A DNA stretch of 64,000 nucleotides from Brachycybe producta (Eukaryota > Arthropoda > Diplopoda > Playtdesmida > Andrognathidae), in the NCBI GenBank assembly GCA_036925085.1, contig JAUPFP010000018.1, forward strand, positions 3,553,885 to 3,617,884, in the 5' to 3' direction. Under the pieces are notes generated by a model, which saw nothing but the letters and a program-made list of their open reading frames with translations, was not told the DNA's origin and did not search any database. Made by a program: the position numbers and the translations under genes. Positions 34,289-44,885 of this stretch are shown in pieces. The first letter of the stretch is position 1, and each line of letters begins with the position of its first letter.

Positions 34289-34599
34289 ACATTGCACTTT
34301 GAAAACTTAATATTGGACAACTTTAAATAGGAAAAATAAACATAGTGCCGTGACTGTTTATTGTAAAAATTAACATTTTTTCTTTAACATGGGGTCTAAG
34401 GGCTCAATAGAAAAACGATGCTAGCGCTCTTTGCGGAGATTTTTCGAAGTAATTTTGTGATCTAGCCTCTTAAATTAACTGAGAACCAAAAGAGGTGCAA
34501 AACGCATTTTGATTTGTCACTTCAAAGCAATGCTTCCAAACTTGGCATGATTTTGCAAAAAAAAAAATCATGTTATTGAACAGTAAACTCATTACAATT

Positions 34600-35700
34600 A
34601 CAATTAGTACTCTGCTAGCAGCCAAATAGGCCTATGGCAGAGGGACATAAAAGTCCACATGCAGCATTAAGCATTGTCAAGCACATATACATGCACATAT
34701 ATAAAAATAAAATGAATATACAAATGTCAATCCCACAAAACAAAATTATTCCCATTCACCACTTCTTCCTCAGGAAGAGGGTTCCATTGTCTTTATAACT
34801 CTAGGAAAAAAAGACCAATAATATGAATCTGTCCTAGCAAAAATCTCCCTAATTTTCTTAAGAGTGGTCAGCCTTGCCCATGTATAGTGCTTTATGAATA
34901 TCACTGGACTGTGGTTTAGGACAATCATCACGTGTAATTTTTCTAAACAATTTCAAACTTAACTCAGCCCTGTGATGTACCAAACTATGGTATTGTAGCA
35001 CTGACAGCATCTCAGTGACACTATCTGTAAATTTGTGCCTGCCACAAACAAACCAAGCTGCCCTATGCTGAACCATTTCAACTGAATGAGAGTGTGACAG
35101 AGTGAGGATTACATACACTGCAGCAATACTCAAGATGAGGCCGAACCAATGCTTGATAGGCAATAGTTTTAACTTGTGCTGGGCAGGTGCCCACTGTCCT
35201 TTGACTAAAACGAAGCATTTGTAGAGCTTTCCCAGTAACACCATCATTTGTGTTTTTTCCAAGAAAGGTCATCTGTCATTGTAACCTTAAAGAACTTATA
35301 ACACTTGACACTCCAAAAAATAGTGTCATTCATACTATAATTGAACACAATTAGATTTCTACCCTGAGTTAGCCTCAAAACACTACACTTCCCCTCATTC
35401 AACTGAAGTTGCTATGTATTACACCATTCATCAATGGCCTTCAAGTATAGAGCTAATGTTTCACAGTCTTGGATACCATCAACCTCTTTGTAAATTAGAG
35501 TATCATCAGCAAATAATCTACAGTTCAGAATTGTTGCATGCAAAGAATGCATGGCTCTCAAGCCATATGTGGCAGAGAGGCAAATAACAAACACAAACGG
35601 TCGTGATTTAGACACACGAGAGACACCACATTCAAACTGAAAACATTCTTGCAAAGACCTATCTATCTGCGGTAGTCCATTTTTAACCAAAACAATTTCT
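34600..35700 (-). pseudogene. decayed CR1/L2-like LINE reverse transcriptase
   Basis: Two minus-strand pieces in the expected order. 35690-35412 reads GVSRVS, then CRLFADDTLIYKEVDGIQDC and KAIDEWCN, which holds the catalytic FADD box. 35272-34858 reads FLGKNTND, LVRPHLEYCCSVCNPHSVTL, VEMVQHRAAWFVCG and SVTEMLSVLQYHSL. The VRPHLEY..SVWNP and VQ.RAARFV patterns are those of CR1, L2 or Jockey-type elements. Frames are broken between the pieces, and the RT core upstream of FADD is shrunken. It is an old, dead copy. Confidence 0.75.
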
Positions 35701-35806
35701 TTTGGCTAAAAAAAATAAAACGTATTTAAGTTTTCATAAAATTTATTGTGTGGAGGACATTTTTGCCTTCGTGGAGGACGGAGGACATTTCTTTTTAATG
35801 GAAAAA

Positions 35807-35900
35807 GAGCCTAGATACAGCATTTAATTCAAAACTTCTGCGAATGTAGGCGCTGCGATACTTGAGGATCTTCTGCGTAAATTCTCTACTAAATTGTGTT
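35807..35900. mobile_element. family B element, terminal fragment
   Basis: GAGCCTAGATACAGCATTTA then GCGCTGCGATAC matches the complement of 19577-19510, the right end of the family B copy. The rest of the element is missing. Confidence 0.65.
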
Positions 35901-36255
35901 TTGGGGATTTTGAACTCCTCCTGCCCCATCTCCTAATTTCAGGGTGAACTGATTGTGTTCTCTCCTGAAAAATGCTTGTGTGCCCACCACCGTTTCTGTT
36001 TCTGTTCTTGCAGGTGTACATAGGTCAAAGGTATAAAAGGACCATGCTCCTCTTTGTTCATCGTCCACTCTTTCGCTCAGCTTTTTGTACTATGTCGATT
36101 CTAATTTCGTTTCACATCAAAGACACGTGGACGCACTTTGATTATACATATTCATTCTTGTAACGTTAATGTTTCTATACAGGGATGAATAAAAAGTGTT
36201 TATAATATGAAACTGCGTTGTCTTTATGTTCGGTAACTAACCCTTCTCTGAACAG

Positions 36256-36430
36256 GCTGGAGACACCATAGGGCAAGGAGACATACAGATCAATTTACGG
36301 AGCGCGCCTTCAGATGAAAGAAGAAAAAAGAAACACCAGCGATCAGAAGTGGATGGTAACCATCCTTCTGAGAGATTACACCCATACTCAGGAGGACGAC
36401 TACAATCCATCACCATCCGCCTGCTTCGGT
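36256..36430 (+). other. orphan coding-like segment with splice-like borders
   Basis: The plus strand is open from AGDTIGQGDIQINLRSAP through SDERRKKKHQRSEVDG to SGGRLQSITIRLLR and a stop. It is preceded by TCTGAACAG, an acceptor-like word, and contains GATGGTAACC, a donor-like word, after EVD. Its codon choice looks more like coding sequence than the AT-rich surroundings. Upstream, GGTATAAAAGG lies at about 36026 and GAATAAAAAG at about 36186. I do not recognise the protein. It may be the gag or leader of a lost LTR element, a captured exon, or a small nested gene. Confidence 0.35.
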
Positions 36431-37221
36431 AGCTCCAATCTTCCTCGTGTGGTTACCACGCGATCGAGGGAAGAGACGAGGTATGGATGTGAAGATCAGA
36501 AATCACCATTCCGCTCACAGAACAATGTTGCGGGTCTGAATCGAGTCAGTTGCGATTCTGCCCCACAACATTGTATCGGAGCAGCCCAGCAACAATGTAT
36601 GGCAATAAAGAATCCTGGTGTGTACTAGGCTTAAGTGTGGCTGTGCCCAACACGTGAAGTATTATAAAGCAATTTCGAATGGCTTTTTTTGTGTGTGTTT
36701 GTAAAATAAAAAATAATACCATATTGTACACGATGATGACTTGACAGACGTTTGCATCTGAGATACACTGAATCATAACCAATAAATCATTTAGTAGTAA
36801 TCATTTGTTTCAAATGACCCAATGATCTTCACGAGAAGAAAAACTATTTCAGTAAAAGATAAACGCAAGTGTTGTTGTTTTTGAACAATTTCTCACTTTG
36901 TAACTGAAATTGTTGTCATAAAAGAAAGCCAGCTGTAACAAAACTCTCCAACTTCCCCTACCCATATTAGAAAACGCGTTTATTTCTTCAGATTCTCATT
37001 TCTTGTTATCATTATACTGGCAACAACAACAACAAGCTGTCAAATGGCAAGAGATAATAAACATTTCTCATATTTATTGAGCTGTTTTTATATCACGGGT
37101 GATGATGCTAAATGAGACCTGTTTTATAACAATCTGCATTTGTAATAAAAACACTAAAAAGGAAGAACATTGGAAAATTAGTGGTAAAGTATTACAAATG
37201 TGAGTGTGCTTAGGTTTATTT
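36431..37221. other. intron stretch with one repeat shared with 56990
   Basis: 36520-36630 (GAACAATGTTGCGGGTCTGA, then TGTACTAGGCTTA) matches 56994-57118. The two are copies of one low-copy repeat, seen only by one end. The remainder shows nothing. Confidence 0.5.
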
Positions 37222-37653
37222 TAGGGATTCGAATCCTCGAATCCCGCAAATTTTGGAAAATATTCAAGATTCGAAAACTCGAATCTTCACGCTTTCTTCA
37301 TCTTTCGAATCCTAACCTAAAAAAAAACGTTAAAAACGTTGTTAAAATTAGTTTTAACTCCATTGACGTCCATAGAAGCGTTCACTAACAAAAAAACCGG
37401 CGATTCTTGCATTTTCGGTGGTACCCGGATCACCAATGTAGTAATCACCTTGTGGCGACCCTGAGTGCCACACTTGTGTTTTTAATTATTAATAATTTAA
37501 TATTTAATATTATTTGATTTATTTTGTATCTTCTTAATGAATAGCATAGGATTCTTTTATAAAAGATTCGAGATTCAGGAGATTCAACGGATTCGAGAAC
37601 CTTTTAGGATTCACATTCGGATTCGAGAAAATGTAGGATTCGTCCCGCCTCTA
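37222..37653. mobile_element. family H hAT-like MITE, copy 2
   Basis: The ends are TAGGGATTCGAATCCTCGAA and GGATTCGTCCCGCCTCTA. The interior shares GGTGGTACCCGGATCACC and CTTCTTAATGAATA with copies 1 and 3, in reverse orientation to copy 1. Confidence 0.65.
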
Positions 37654-38229
37654 GTTTATTTCTATATTGTATAAAACGAATTTTCGACTTATTTACTTAT
37701 TTATTCGGCATAAAACCGAAAAAGAACCTTTTTTTATTACCCTGCGTAAACAATACTTATGATCTGTTAACAACTGTTTCAAATATTGACAATAAAAAAA
37801 CGCGAATTCGATTTGAAATTTGGTTCAGAATACCAACTAAAGTGCATATACAACTAAAACATGGGTTGACCATTTCAATCAATCTCTCAAATTCCTCAAT
37901 GTACTTTGTTTTATCGATTTTTATCTAATTGAAACATTATTTTGTAGTTCAAACAGCGGCAAAATGTCTGATTCAGCGGGTCGCATCTATAATAATACGG
38001 AAATATAACCAAAATAACCGAGAATGCCCATTACTACCATTAGTGTTCATTAAGCATGATTTACACGTTGCTACTTTTGTTCATTTTGGACAGGTTTTTC
38101 TCCTCTTTTTTTAATTCGCCAGCAAATTCACTGTGAAAACCATCTTAACCGCAAATTAATCATGTTTTTTTTTTTTACTTTTTAGACCGTTTTTATGAAA
38201 GCAAGTCTCACAATACACTTGTTCTTTAA
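37654..38229. other. intron stretch, nothing recognised
   Basis: AT-rich sequence without repeat match. The last bases TTAA (38226-38229) flank the next family A end. Confidence 0.45.
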
Positions 38230-38325
38230 GAGGCTACATCACAAAATTACTTCGAAAAATCTCCGCAAAGAGCGCTAACATCGTTTTTCTATTTAGCCCA
38301 TAGACATAGTGTTAAAGAAAACAAA
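38230..38325. mobile_element. family A foldback element, left-end fragment (copy 9)
   Basis: It starts GAGGCTACATCACAAAATT after TTAA and keeps about 95 bp up to GTGTTAAAG. It then gives way to unrelated sequence and the satellite. No right end is found, so the satellite region may have replaced it. Confidence 0.75.
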
Positions 38326-38429
38326 GAATTCAAAGAACCCTATAGACCTCCATTGCATTAATATATGCTTTCATATATGAAACAACCAATTTTCTTTCAT
38401 TGTTACCTGCGTATGCAAATGCACACGCA

Positions 38430-39445
38430 TGCGTGCAATGTGTATGCACATGTACACATGTGCGCACACTTGTACGCGCATGTACGCACTTGCGCGCATG
38501 CGTACGGACATGTACGCACGTGTGCGCATGTGTACGGACATGTACACACGTGTGCGCATGTGTACGGACATGTACACACGTGTGCGCATGTGTACGGACA
38601 TGTACACACGTGTGCGCATGTGTACGGACATGTACACACGTGTGCGCATGTGTACGGACATGTACACACGTGTGCGCATGTGTACCAAACGTACACACGT
38701 GTGCGCATGTGTACCAAACGTACACACGTGTGCGCATGTGTACCAAACGTACACACGTGTGCGCATGTGTACCAAACGTACACACGTGTGCGCATGTGTA
38801 CCAAACGTACACACGTGTGCGCATGCGTACCAAACGTACACACGTGCGCATGCGTACCAAACGTACACACGTGTGCGCATGCGTACCAAACGTACACACG
38901 TGTGCGCATGCGTACCAAACGTACACACGTGTGCGCATGCGTACCAAACGTACACACGTGTGCGCATGCGTACCAAACGTACACACGTGTGCGCATGCGC
39001 ACCAAACGTACACACGTGTGCGCATGCGCACCAAACGTACACACGTGTGCGCATGCGCACCAAACGTACACACGTGTGCGCATGCGTACCAAACGTACAC
39101 ACGTGTGCGCATGCGTACCAAACGTACACACGTGTGCGCATGCGTACCAAACGTACACACGTGTGCGCATGCGTACCAAACGTACACACGTGCGCGCATG
39201 CGTACCAAACGTACACACGTGCGCGCATGTGTACCAAACGTGCACACGTGTGCGCATGCGTACCAAACGTGCACACGTGTGCGCATGCGTACCAAACGTG
39301 CACACGTGTGCGCATGCATACCAAACGTACACACGTGTGCGCATGTGTACCAAATGTACACACGTGTGTGCATGTGTAATTGTGTATGGACATGTACACA
39401 CGTGTGCGCATGTGTATGCACACGTACACACGTCTGCACATGTGT
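38430..39445. repeat. minisatellite of 30- and 29-bp alternating purine-pyrimidine units
   Basis: The first block (about 38490-38690) has units of 30 bp built on TGTACGGACATGTACACACG. The second (about 38690-39370) has roughly 23 units of 29 bp built on GTACCAAACGTACACACG and TGTGCGCAT. Within each unit some 24 bases strictly alternate purine and pyrimidine, broken only around CAAA. Each unit carries a CACGTG palindrome. Sub-blocks share variants (CATGTGTAC, CATGCGTAC, CATGCGCAC), showing local homogenisation. All six frames lack stops, so the 316-374 codon ORFs are artefacts. Confidence 0.95.
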
Positions 39446-40259
39446 GTTAAACACACAAATATGTATTCACGTAAATGACATCGTTACGTGTGATGTGCAA
39501 GCGTTATTCATCTAATACCATAATTTGCTAAGGGCTGACTCTCTCTATCCCTCCTTCACTCCCTCCCTCACTCCTTCCCTTTGTGCAAGAATGTTCTCGA
39601 AAACTACACACTCTAGAATCGTGAAAATTAACCAGTATAACATCTTTAGATGGGCTTCTTCGTAGGCTACGTTAGAATTTTCAATTTTGTTTCGTTTACC
39701 TCATTTTTGTGAAAAATCAGCAAATTTCACCAAAACCCCTGAACATATAATGTTGGCAGCCAGGAAAGCAGGCTTTATTGCATCACATTTTTTTAAAAGA
39801 ATAAATTAACCCACGTGGGTCATGGTAGAGGTAACCTTTGATTCAAGTCCTTGGTTCAAGTCCTGCCCTGAGTTTTTGTGTATTTTTTTCATTTTGCGCA
39901 ATCTGAGATATTGATTGTACAGTGCATTTCATATATTTAGACGCACCCCGGAAATTGGTTATAACTCTGGCTACACTTAATGGATTTGCCTGACATTTTC
40001 AACATAAAGAGAGCATCTTATATAATACACTTTCTGCTAGGCAGAAGTTTTTTTTTCTTAAAAAGGTATACATTTAAAAAGTTAAAAACTGGAAAATGGC
40101 CGTTTCATAATTATAAACACACTAATGAACTTTCCACTTTTGTTAATTATTGTGACACAACATGCTAAACACAACAGTAACATTAAAATTAATAAAGTAT
40201 ACGACTGTCCTGCTGTTTTATAACATGTTTTCTACATACTTTAAACAATATTTATAAGC

Positions 40260-40510
40260 AAAGTTACAGAAATTCTGCCCTGAAACTGCTAAAATGACAC
40301 TTTTCAGCTCTGCAACTGTAGTATAATCATGGCAATCTGCTTAATCATTATGTACGATGATGTCCCAAATGTTCATTGTAGGAGTTAAGTCTGGGGGAAA
40401 CGCCGGCCATTTGCGACTGGTGATATTTTGGTTTCGTAACCATTCAATCCTTAGGTTACCGGAGCGAACTGGTGTATTTTCGTGCTCAAATACTAATCCC
40501 AACACTATGG
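40260..40510 (-). pseudogene. Tc1 transposase C-terminal remnant, left arm
   Basis: The minus strand reads EHENTPVRSGNL, then WLRNQNITSRKWPAFPPDL and MNIWDIIV, ending near CHDYTTVAELKS. This corresponds to the Tc1 segment with the second catalytic Asp region and the SPDLNPIENLWD box. The catalytic positions are altered (P-PDLTPTMN), and an in-frame stop follows. It cannot be functional. Confidence 0.7.
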
Positions 40511-40529
40511 AATCGACTTTGGTAGGTTA

Positions 40530-40926
40530 TGCCTAGTTCTTACAACCTTCATGTAGCTCAGGCTAAGGACTTAGCCTATGTATAAGGGTTGTGAGAACAC
40601 ACACTACATGGTGGTCAATGTCAAATGTTAGCTTTGGTTAGGTAGCCTTGGTTACCCATATGTAGCCTACACATTATTTAGTGTGAATGCAAGAAAAAGT
40701 TAACTTGATCGTATGCCACCTGGTGGTCATAAATCTGAATAGAAAATGGCGTCATTCATTTTCTATTTCCATTGTTAGCTGTTTCAGTCTATTTGTTAAT
40801 TTATTAAAATATTTTAAAATTATCAGTTGGTCCTTATTTAATAATTACTTATTTCCATAAACTCTAAATCATCAACCTACCTACAATTAAAATATGTTGC
40901 ATTTAGTGTGTTCAATGAAGACTCAT
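40530..40926. mobile_element. family I MITE, copy 1 (right end lost)
   Basis: It starts TGCCTAGTTCTTACAACCTT after TTA and matches copy 2 at 47019 for about 395 bp up to AAGACTCA. The right terminus of copy 2 is absent. It lies in the centre of the palindromic Tc1. Confidence 0.75.
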
Positions 40927-41239
40927 GCAATTCAATTTTGTTAGTATGGACAATATCAGCCATTTTCATTCCAATTATGTATACATTATGCAGGCTATAC
41001 ACAGCACAATGCAAAGCTACTCATTGCAAGAGGCACTAAACACTTCTTATATTGTTAGACTCCCACCACCAAAATTTCTGAAGGGAAAAAATTTAATCTC
41101 GATGATTGGCAGTGGGTGAGCCTAATGATATAGGGAAAATGTAGTGTCTTCGGAACGCACAGCTTAAGTTTTTGAAATGCATACCTTAGGATTTATTTCA
41201 ACCAAGACAAATACCACTGATTATCACACAATGTTAGAA

Positions 41240-41500
41240 GGGTATGTACTGCCATAAAACATTGACTCCCTAGCATTAGCTTATAATTCCAGCAAGAAAG
41301 TGCACCAGTTTGCTCCAGTAACCTAACGAAGGAATGGTTATGAAACCAAAATATCACCACCCTCAAATAGTCGACGTGTTCCCCCAACTTAAATCTTATA
41401 GAGAACATTTGGGACATATCGTCGTACAGGATAATTAAGCAGATTGGCCACGATTATAATACATTAGCAGAGCTCAAAAGTGCCATTTTTACTTCAGGGT
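41240..41500 (+). pseudogene. Tc1 transposase C-terminal remnant, right arm
   Basis: The plus strand shows FQQESAP-like sequence near 41288, then NEGMVMKPKYHH. In another frame follow SPNLNLIENIWD-like residues and SYRIIKQIGHDYNTLAELKS. FQQD.AP and DLNPIENLWD are Tc1 hallmarks. Several frameshifts and stops are present. It matches the left-arm remnant in reverse orientation. Confidence 0.7.
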
Positions 41501-41913
41501 TTTTGCTTCAGGGTAGAATTTCTGTAAATATTCTTAAAAATATTGGTTAAAGTATGTAGAAAAGAAAGTTTTAGAAAGTTTCGTATAATTTATTAATTTC
41601 AATGTTACTGTTGTGTTCAGCATGTTATTTTGTCACAATAATTAATTAAAGTGAAAAGTTCATTAGTGCAGCTATCTATAATTATAAAATGGGTATTTTC
41701 CAGTTTTTTTTTAATTTTTACCTTTATAAGAAAAGATTTTTTTGCCTTGCAGAAAATCTATAATATACGATGCTCTCTTTATGTTGAAAATTACAGATGT
41801 AACTCGAGTTATAACCAATTTCTGGGGTGCATCTATATAAATATGAAACTCACTGTATAAAGCTATCAGAGCCTTATACTACCACACCCGTCGAAGACGG
41901 GCTTTTCTTCTAG

Positions 41914-42445
41914 TTTGTAATAATATGGTTTAAAATGAGAATACGTCACATGTATTTTAATATACAAAAATAATAACATAACATAGGAAAAACACCCCTC
42001 CTAAATAATAGAAAAGCCCCCCTTTCAAATGCTAGGACTGGAAAGCAGAAGAATCTCAATTTTTTTTTAAAAAATTACAATTTTGAAAAATCGAAATTTC
42101 ATATATCAGATCACTTTCATCTTAGAATGTGTACATCATTTTAGGTCTGATGACATTTTGTTGTAGGTGAACCCGTTTTCGAGTTGTTCGACCCACAAAA
42201 AATTATGACCAAAAACTCAAAATTTGTTTCTAAAAAATTCATAAAAAAAATAACCCCTGGGTACAATTTTCTATTGACCCACTGAATCAAATAAAATATA
42301 CTGCATGTCTTTATCTCATTCCGTTCTTAAGTTGTTCGACCCACAAACTCAGGGTTCAGGACACACGGACACAGACATCCTTTTTTGCCGCTTTTCTTGT
42401 ATGATCCTATATACCTCCATTGATCTAAAGAGCAATGGAGGTCAA
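41914..42445. other. intron stretch with a low-copy repeat
   Basis: GTTGTTCGACCCACAAA occurs twice (42182 and 42333). TATCTCATTCCGTTCTT is shared with 8825. No gene is seen. Confidence 0.45.
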
Positions 42446-42825
42446 AAACCACAATTAAACCACAGTGAAGCCAACACATTGGCGCACGTGCTGATTTTTT
42501 TCTCTGGTTTTACATATTTTTACCAGCAAATGATTTTTTTTTTCTTATTTGGGCGTACTCAACGGAGTTTAACATAAATTTGCGATTTTGAAATACTTTT
42601 TTTTTAAAAAATCTAACCGCACTTACCAATTTTTTGTCATTCTAGCACTCGATCAGCATATATTTAAGGTGCACCTTGCCGTTTGAAAACTTAATATTGG
42701 ACAACTTTAAATATGAAAAATAAACATATTGCCGCGACTGCGTATTTTAAAAATTAACATTTTTCATTAACATTGGGTCTCTATGGACGCAGAGATTTTT
42801 CTAAGTAATTTTGTGACGTAGCCTC
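42446..42825. mobile_element. family A foldback element, copy 10 (left arm lost)
   Basis: It begins just before the core (GTGAAGCCAACACATTGGCG) and keeps the right arm to GACGTAGCCTC, followed by TTAA. Confidence 0.82.
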
Positions 42826-43245
42826 TTAATGAGGTATGTTAATTTTTGTAATGAAAACGTATAGAGTCGGGGTTTTTTTTAAACATTTTTTTATGACTAA
42901 GTTCAAACAGCATTTCGTTATCTAACGATTGAATTTGTATCAAGAGTGAATAACACAATATCGTGTGATTACTTGTAAAAGAAAAAAACAAAAAACGCGT
43001 TCAATTGTACAATTTTAGATAAACTACAAGTTGTAGAAAAATAAATTCTGGATCAGTTGTGTTACTAACATTCAAATATTGGAACACATTACTTGCAATT
43101 TGTAACTTGTGAACTCGTACGTTTATGAAACAGGTCCCTCATGTTACTTTTACCCATGCGGGCTCAGAATCGATCCATCACTGAACGTCAACTCTGTGAA
43201 GCTACATTCCCATTGCAAATCTACAAGAGCTACTGCACTTGTTGC
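42826..43245. other. intron stretch, nothing certain
   Basis: GTTTATGAAACAGGTCCC near 43120 resembles the right end of the element at 54308-55361, so a fragment of that family may be present. Nothing else is recognised. Confidence 0.4.
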
Positions 43246-44885
43246 AAGGGTTGGTTTATACTCCCTTGCTAAGCGGCAAAGCAGCCTGCGAAGCTTCAAA
43301 AATGACGTCAATGACGTCTTTGCCAAAGCATGAAGCTAGCTTTGAAATTATTCAACTTTTCAAAGCTTAGCAACTCAAAGCAATAATCAGGAAACGGATA
43401 CACAAAAGGGGTGAACAGGTCACATCTTTTTTCTTCCAGAAGAGAAGAATTCTATTGTTTTGTGTGTATAGGGTAGATACAGATTATAAAATAGGGTAAA
43501 CTTTGCAAGACCACATGTGTATGTGTGAACAAGCTAAGCTATGGGGAGCTAATTTTACAGAACTTCAAAGCTTGCAATGCAAATCTTAGCAAAGTTTGGA
43601 GTATAAACCTACCCTTGTTGCTGTGCAGGTGTTCCCGTTCCATTGCTACATTGCTTTACTTAACTTTGTTATTCTGTCTGCTAGCCAATCAGGTACAAAT
43701 AAGAGGATGTGATGTCATAGAAGTAAGCCACACCTCTTCTAAGGCTTTTATTGTTTTCTTTTAATAATGACAGCCACTAGTGGGGGAGGGGTTAATTTCT
43801 TCTGTTTTGATATTGCGTGTTTTATAGAGAACATGTGGCCATGGCTGTGATTGGATCTCTCGAAGAAATAGAATTTGGAGAGGGAATGTGTTCTTTTGTT
43901 ATTTTTTCCCCTACTGAACTTTACAACTCTCAAGAAAGTTCTAAGTAGGTTACACTTTGTGACGTCATTGGGTTGTAAAGTAGCAATAACGTAGCTGTAA
44001 CAGTAGTTAAGGTAGGTAGGTAGTTAAGGTACATTCCCACTCACTAATTACAGCTACTTTACTGCCACGTTACAGCCTGTGAGGTCATACTTTCTGACAT
44101 TTTTATGATTCTTTTGAGAGTTGTAAAGAAAAGTAGGATGACCCTATATGCTGAATATTTCAGTACAGTAGCAGCAAGACTATAGTCAAATAGAGAAATC
44201 ACAGGGAACCCACATTCCTTTATCTATGTTCCTCTATTATTAGAGCCAATCACAGCAGGGGAAAAATCCTTTGTGAAAGAGAAACAAAACGTAGAAAACA
44301 TGGAGACTGATGAAGCAGATTATCTTGAGGTGAGTGAATCAATTATCACAGACTGCTCTTATTGGCTACCAGTAGCAAGCAATACTTCAGTACAGTAATC
44401 TAACAGTGCAGTGGGAACCTCTGGACAGCAACAATCATGTACAGCAGCAGTACAGTATCTGGAACAACTTTCAGTGGGAATGTACCTTTACCTTGTACCT
44501 TTACCCATACTCCAAACTTTGCAAAGATTTGTAAGCTTTGAAGCTTGCAAAAAATAGCTCACCAAAGCTTAGCTTGCTCATAGAAACACGTGGTCTTGCA
44601 TGCTTCACTGCATTTTATAACCTTTATACCATATAAAAAAATATATAAAACAACAGAACCGTTCCCATTCTGTAAGAAAAAAGGCATGACTTGTACACTT
44701 GTATCCATTTTATGATTGATGCTTTAACTTTAGCTTTGAAAAGTGGAACAATATCAAAGCTAGCTTCATGCTCTGGCAAAGGCAAAAACCTGACGCTCTG
44801 ATCAGAGTCTGATGTCATTTTGGAAGCTTCACATCTAGCAGCTTTGCCGCTTAGAAAGGGAGTATAAACCAAGCCTAACTAGTGA
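43246..44885. mobile_element. family N inverted-repeat element with a nested MITE
   Basis: Arms at about 43246-43400 and 44720-44885 are inverted: GGTTTATACTCCCTTGCTAA and AAGCTAGCTTTG on the left, and the complementary words with CCAAAATGACATCAG on the right. A fragment of the same family lies at 53105-53230. A Harbinger-like MITE is nested at 44037-44487. The outer ends are not precisely defined. Confidence 0.6.
44037..44487. mobile_element. PIF/Harbinger-like MITE with TTA duplication and a leader-exon-like insert
   Basis: The ends AGGTACATTCCCACT and AGTGGGAATGTACCT are exact complements, and TTA stands at both borders (44034-44036 and 44488-44490). Inside, the plus strand at 44301-44330 reads ATG then ETDEADYLE and a consensus donor GTGAGT. 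This looks like the first exon of the autonomous element or of a captured gene. Confidence 0.75.

Larger units (their letters stand above)
32553..34469. mobile_element. family A foldback element, copy 8, split by a LINE insertion
   Basis: TTAA borders both ends (32549-32552 and 34470-34473). The termini are GAGGCTACACATCAC and GATCTAGCCTC. The right arm is interrupted at 33169-34288 by a truncated LINE. Removing the insert and one target copy restores the arm order GGTGC, ACATT, GCACTTTG. Confidence 0.88.
39920..41855. mobile_element. palindromic Tc1-like element with two inverted transposase ends
   Basis: The termini are CAGTGCATTTCATAT and ATATGAAACTCACTG, each beside TA (39918-39919 and 41856-41857), the Tc1/mariner target. 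Arms of roughly 600-700 bp (39920-40515 and about 41160-41855) are diverged inverted copies. Each carries the C-terminal part of a Tc1 transposase, one per strand. The centre contains a family I MITE from 40530. Confidence 0.8.
39511..41913 (+). mobile_element. non-autonomous Helitron-like element J, copy 2, interrupted
   Basis: It starts TCTAATACCATAATTTGC and ends with the hairpin CCCGTCGAAGACGGG and CTAG (41910-41913) before T, as in copy 1. A palindromic Tc1 derivative occupies 39920-41855. Without it the copy would be about 465 bp. A B-box-like GGTTCAAGTC lies near 39855. Confidence 0.65.

Noticed and set aside
36314..36628. 104-codon plus-strand ORF as a gene
   Set aside because: Its frame differs from the coding-like frame at 36256-36430, and its second half is a dispersed repeat also found at 56994. 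The start codon is probably accidental.
38430..39445. CRISPR-like array
   Set aside because: Units are contiguous with no unique spacers, and the genome is eukaryotic. It is a minisatellite.
38330..39515. Six overlapping ORFs of 316-374 codons on both strands rich in Thr, His, Cys and Arg
   Set aside because: They are translations of the 29/30-bp satellite, whose units lack stops in every frame. A period not divisible by three rotates the frame, and there is no non-repeat coding sequence.
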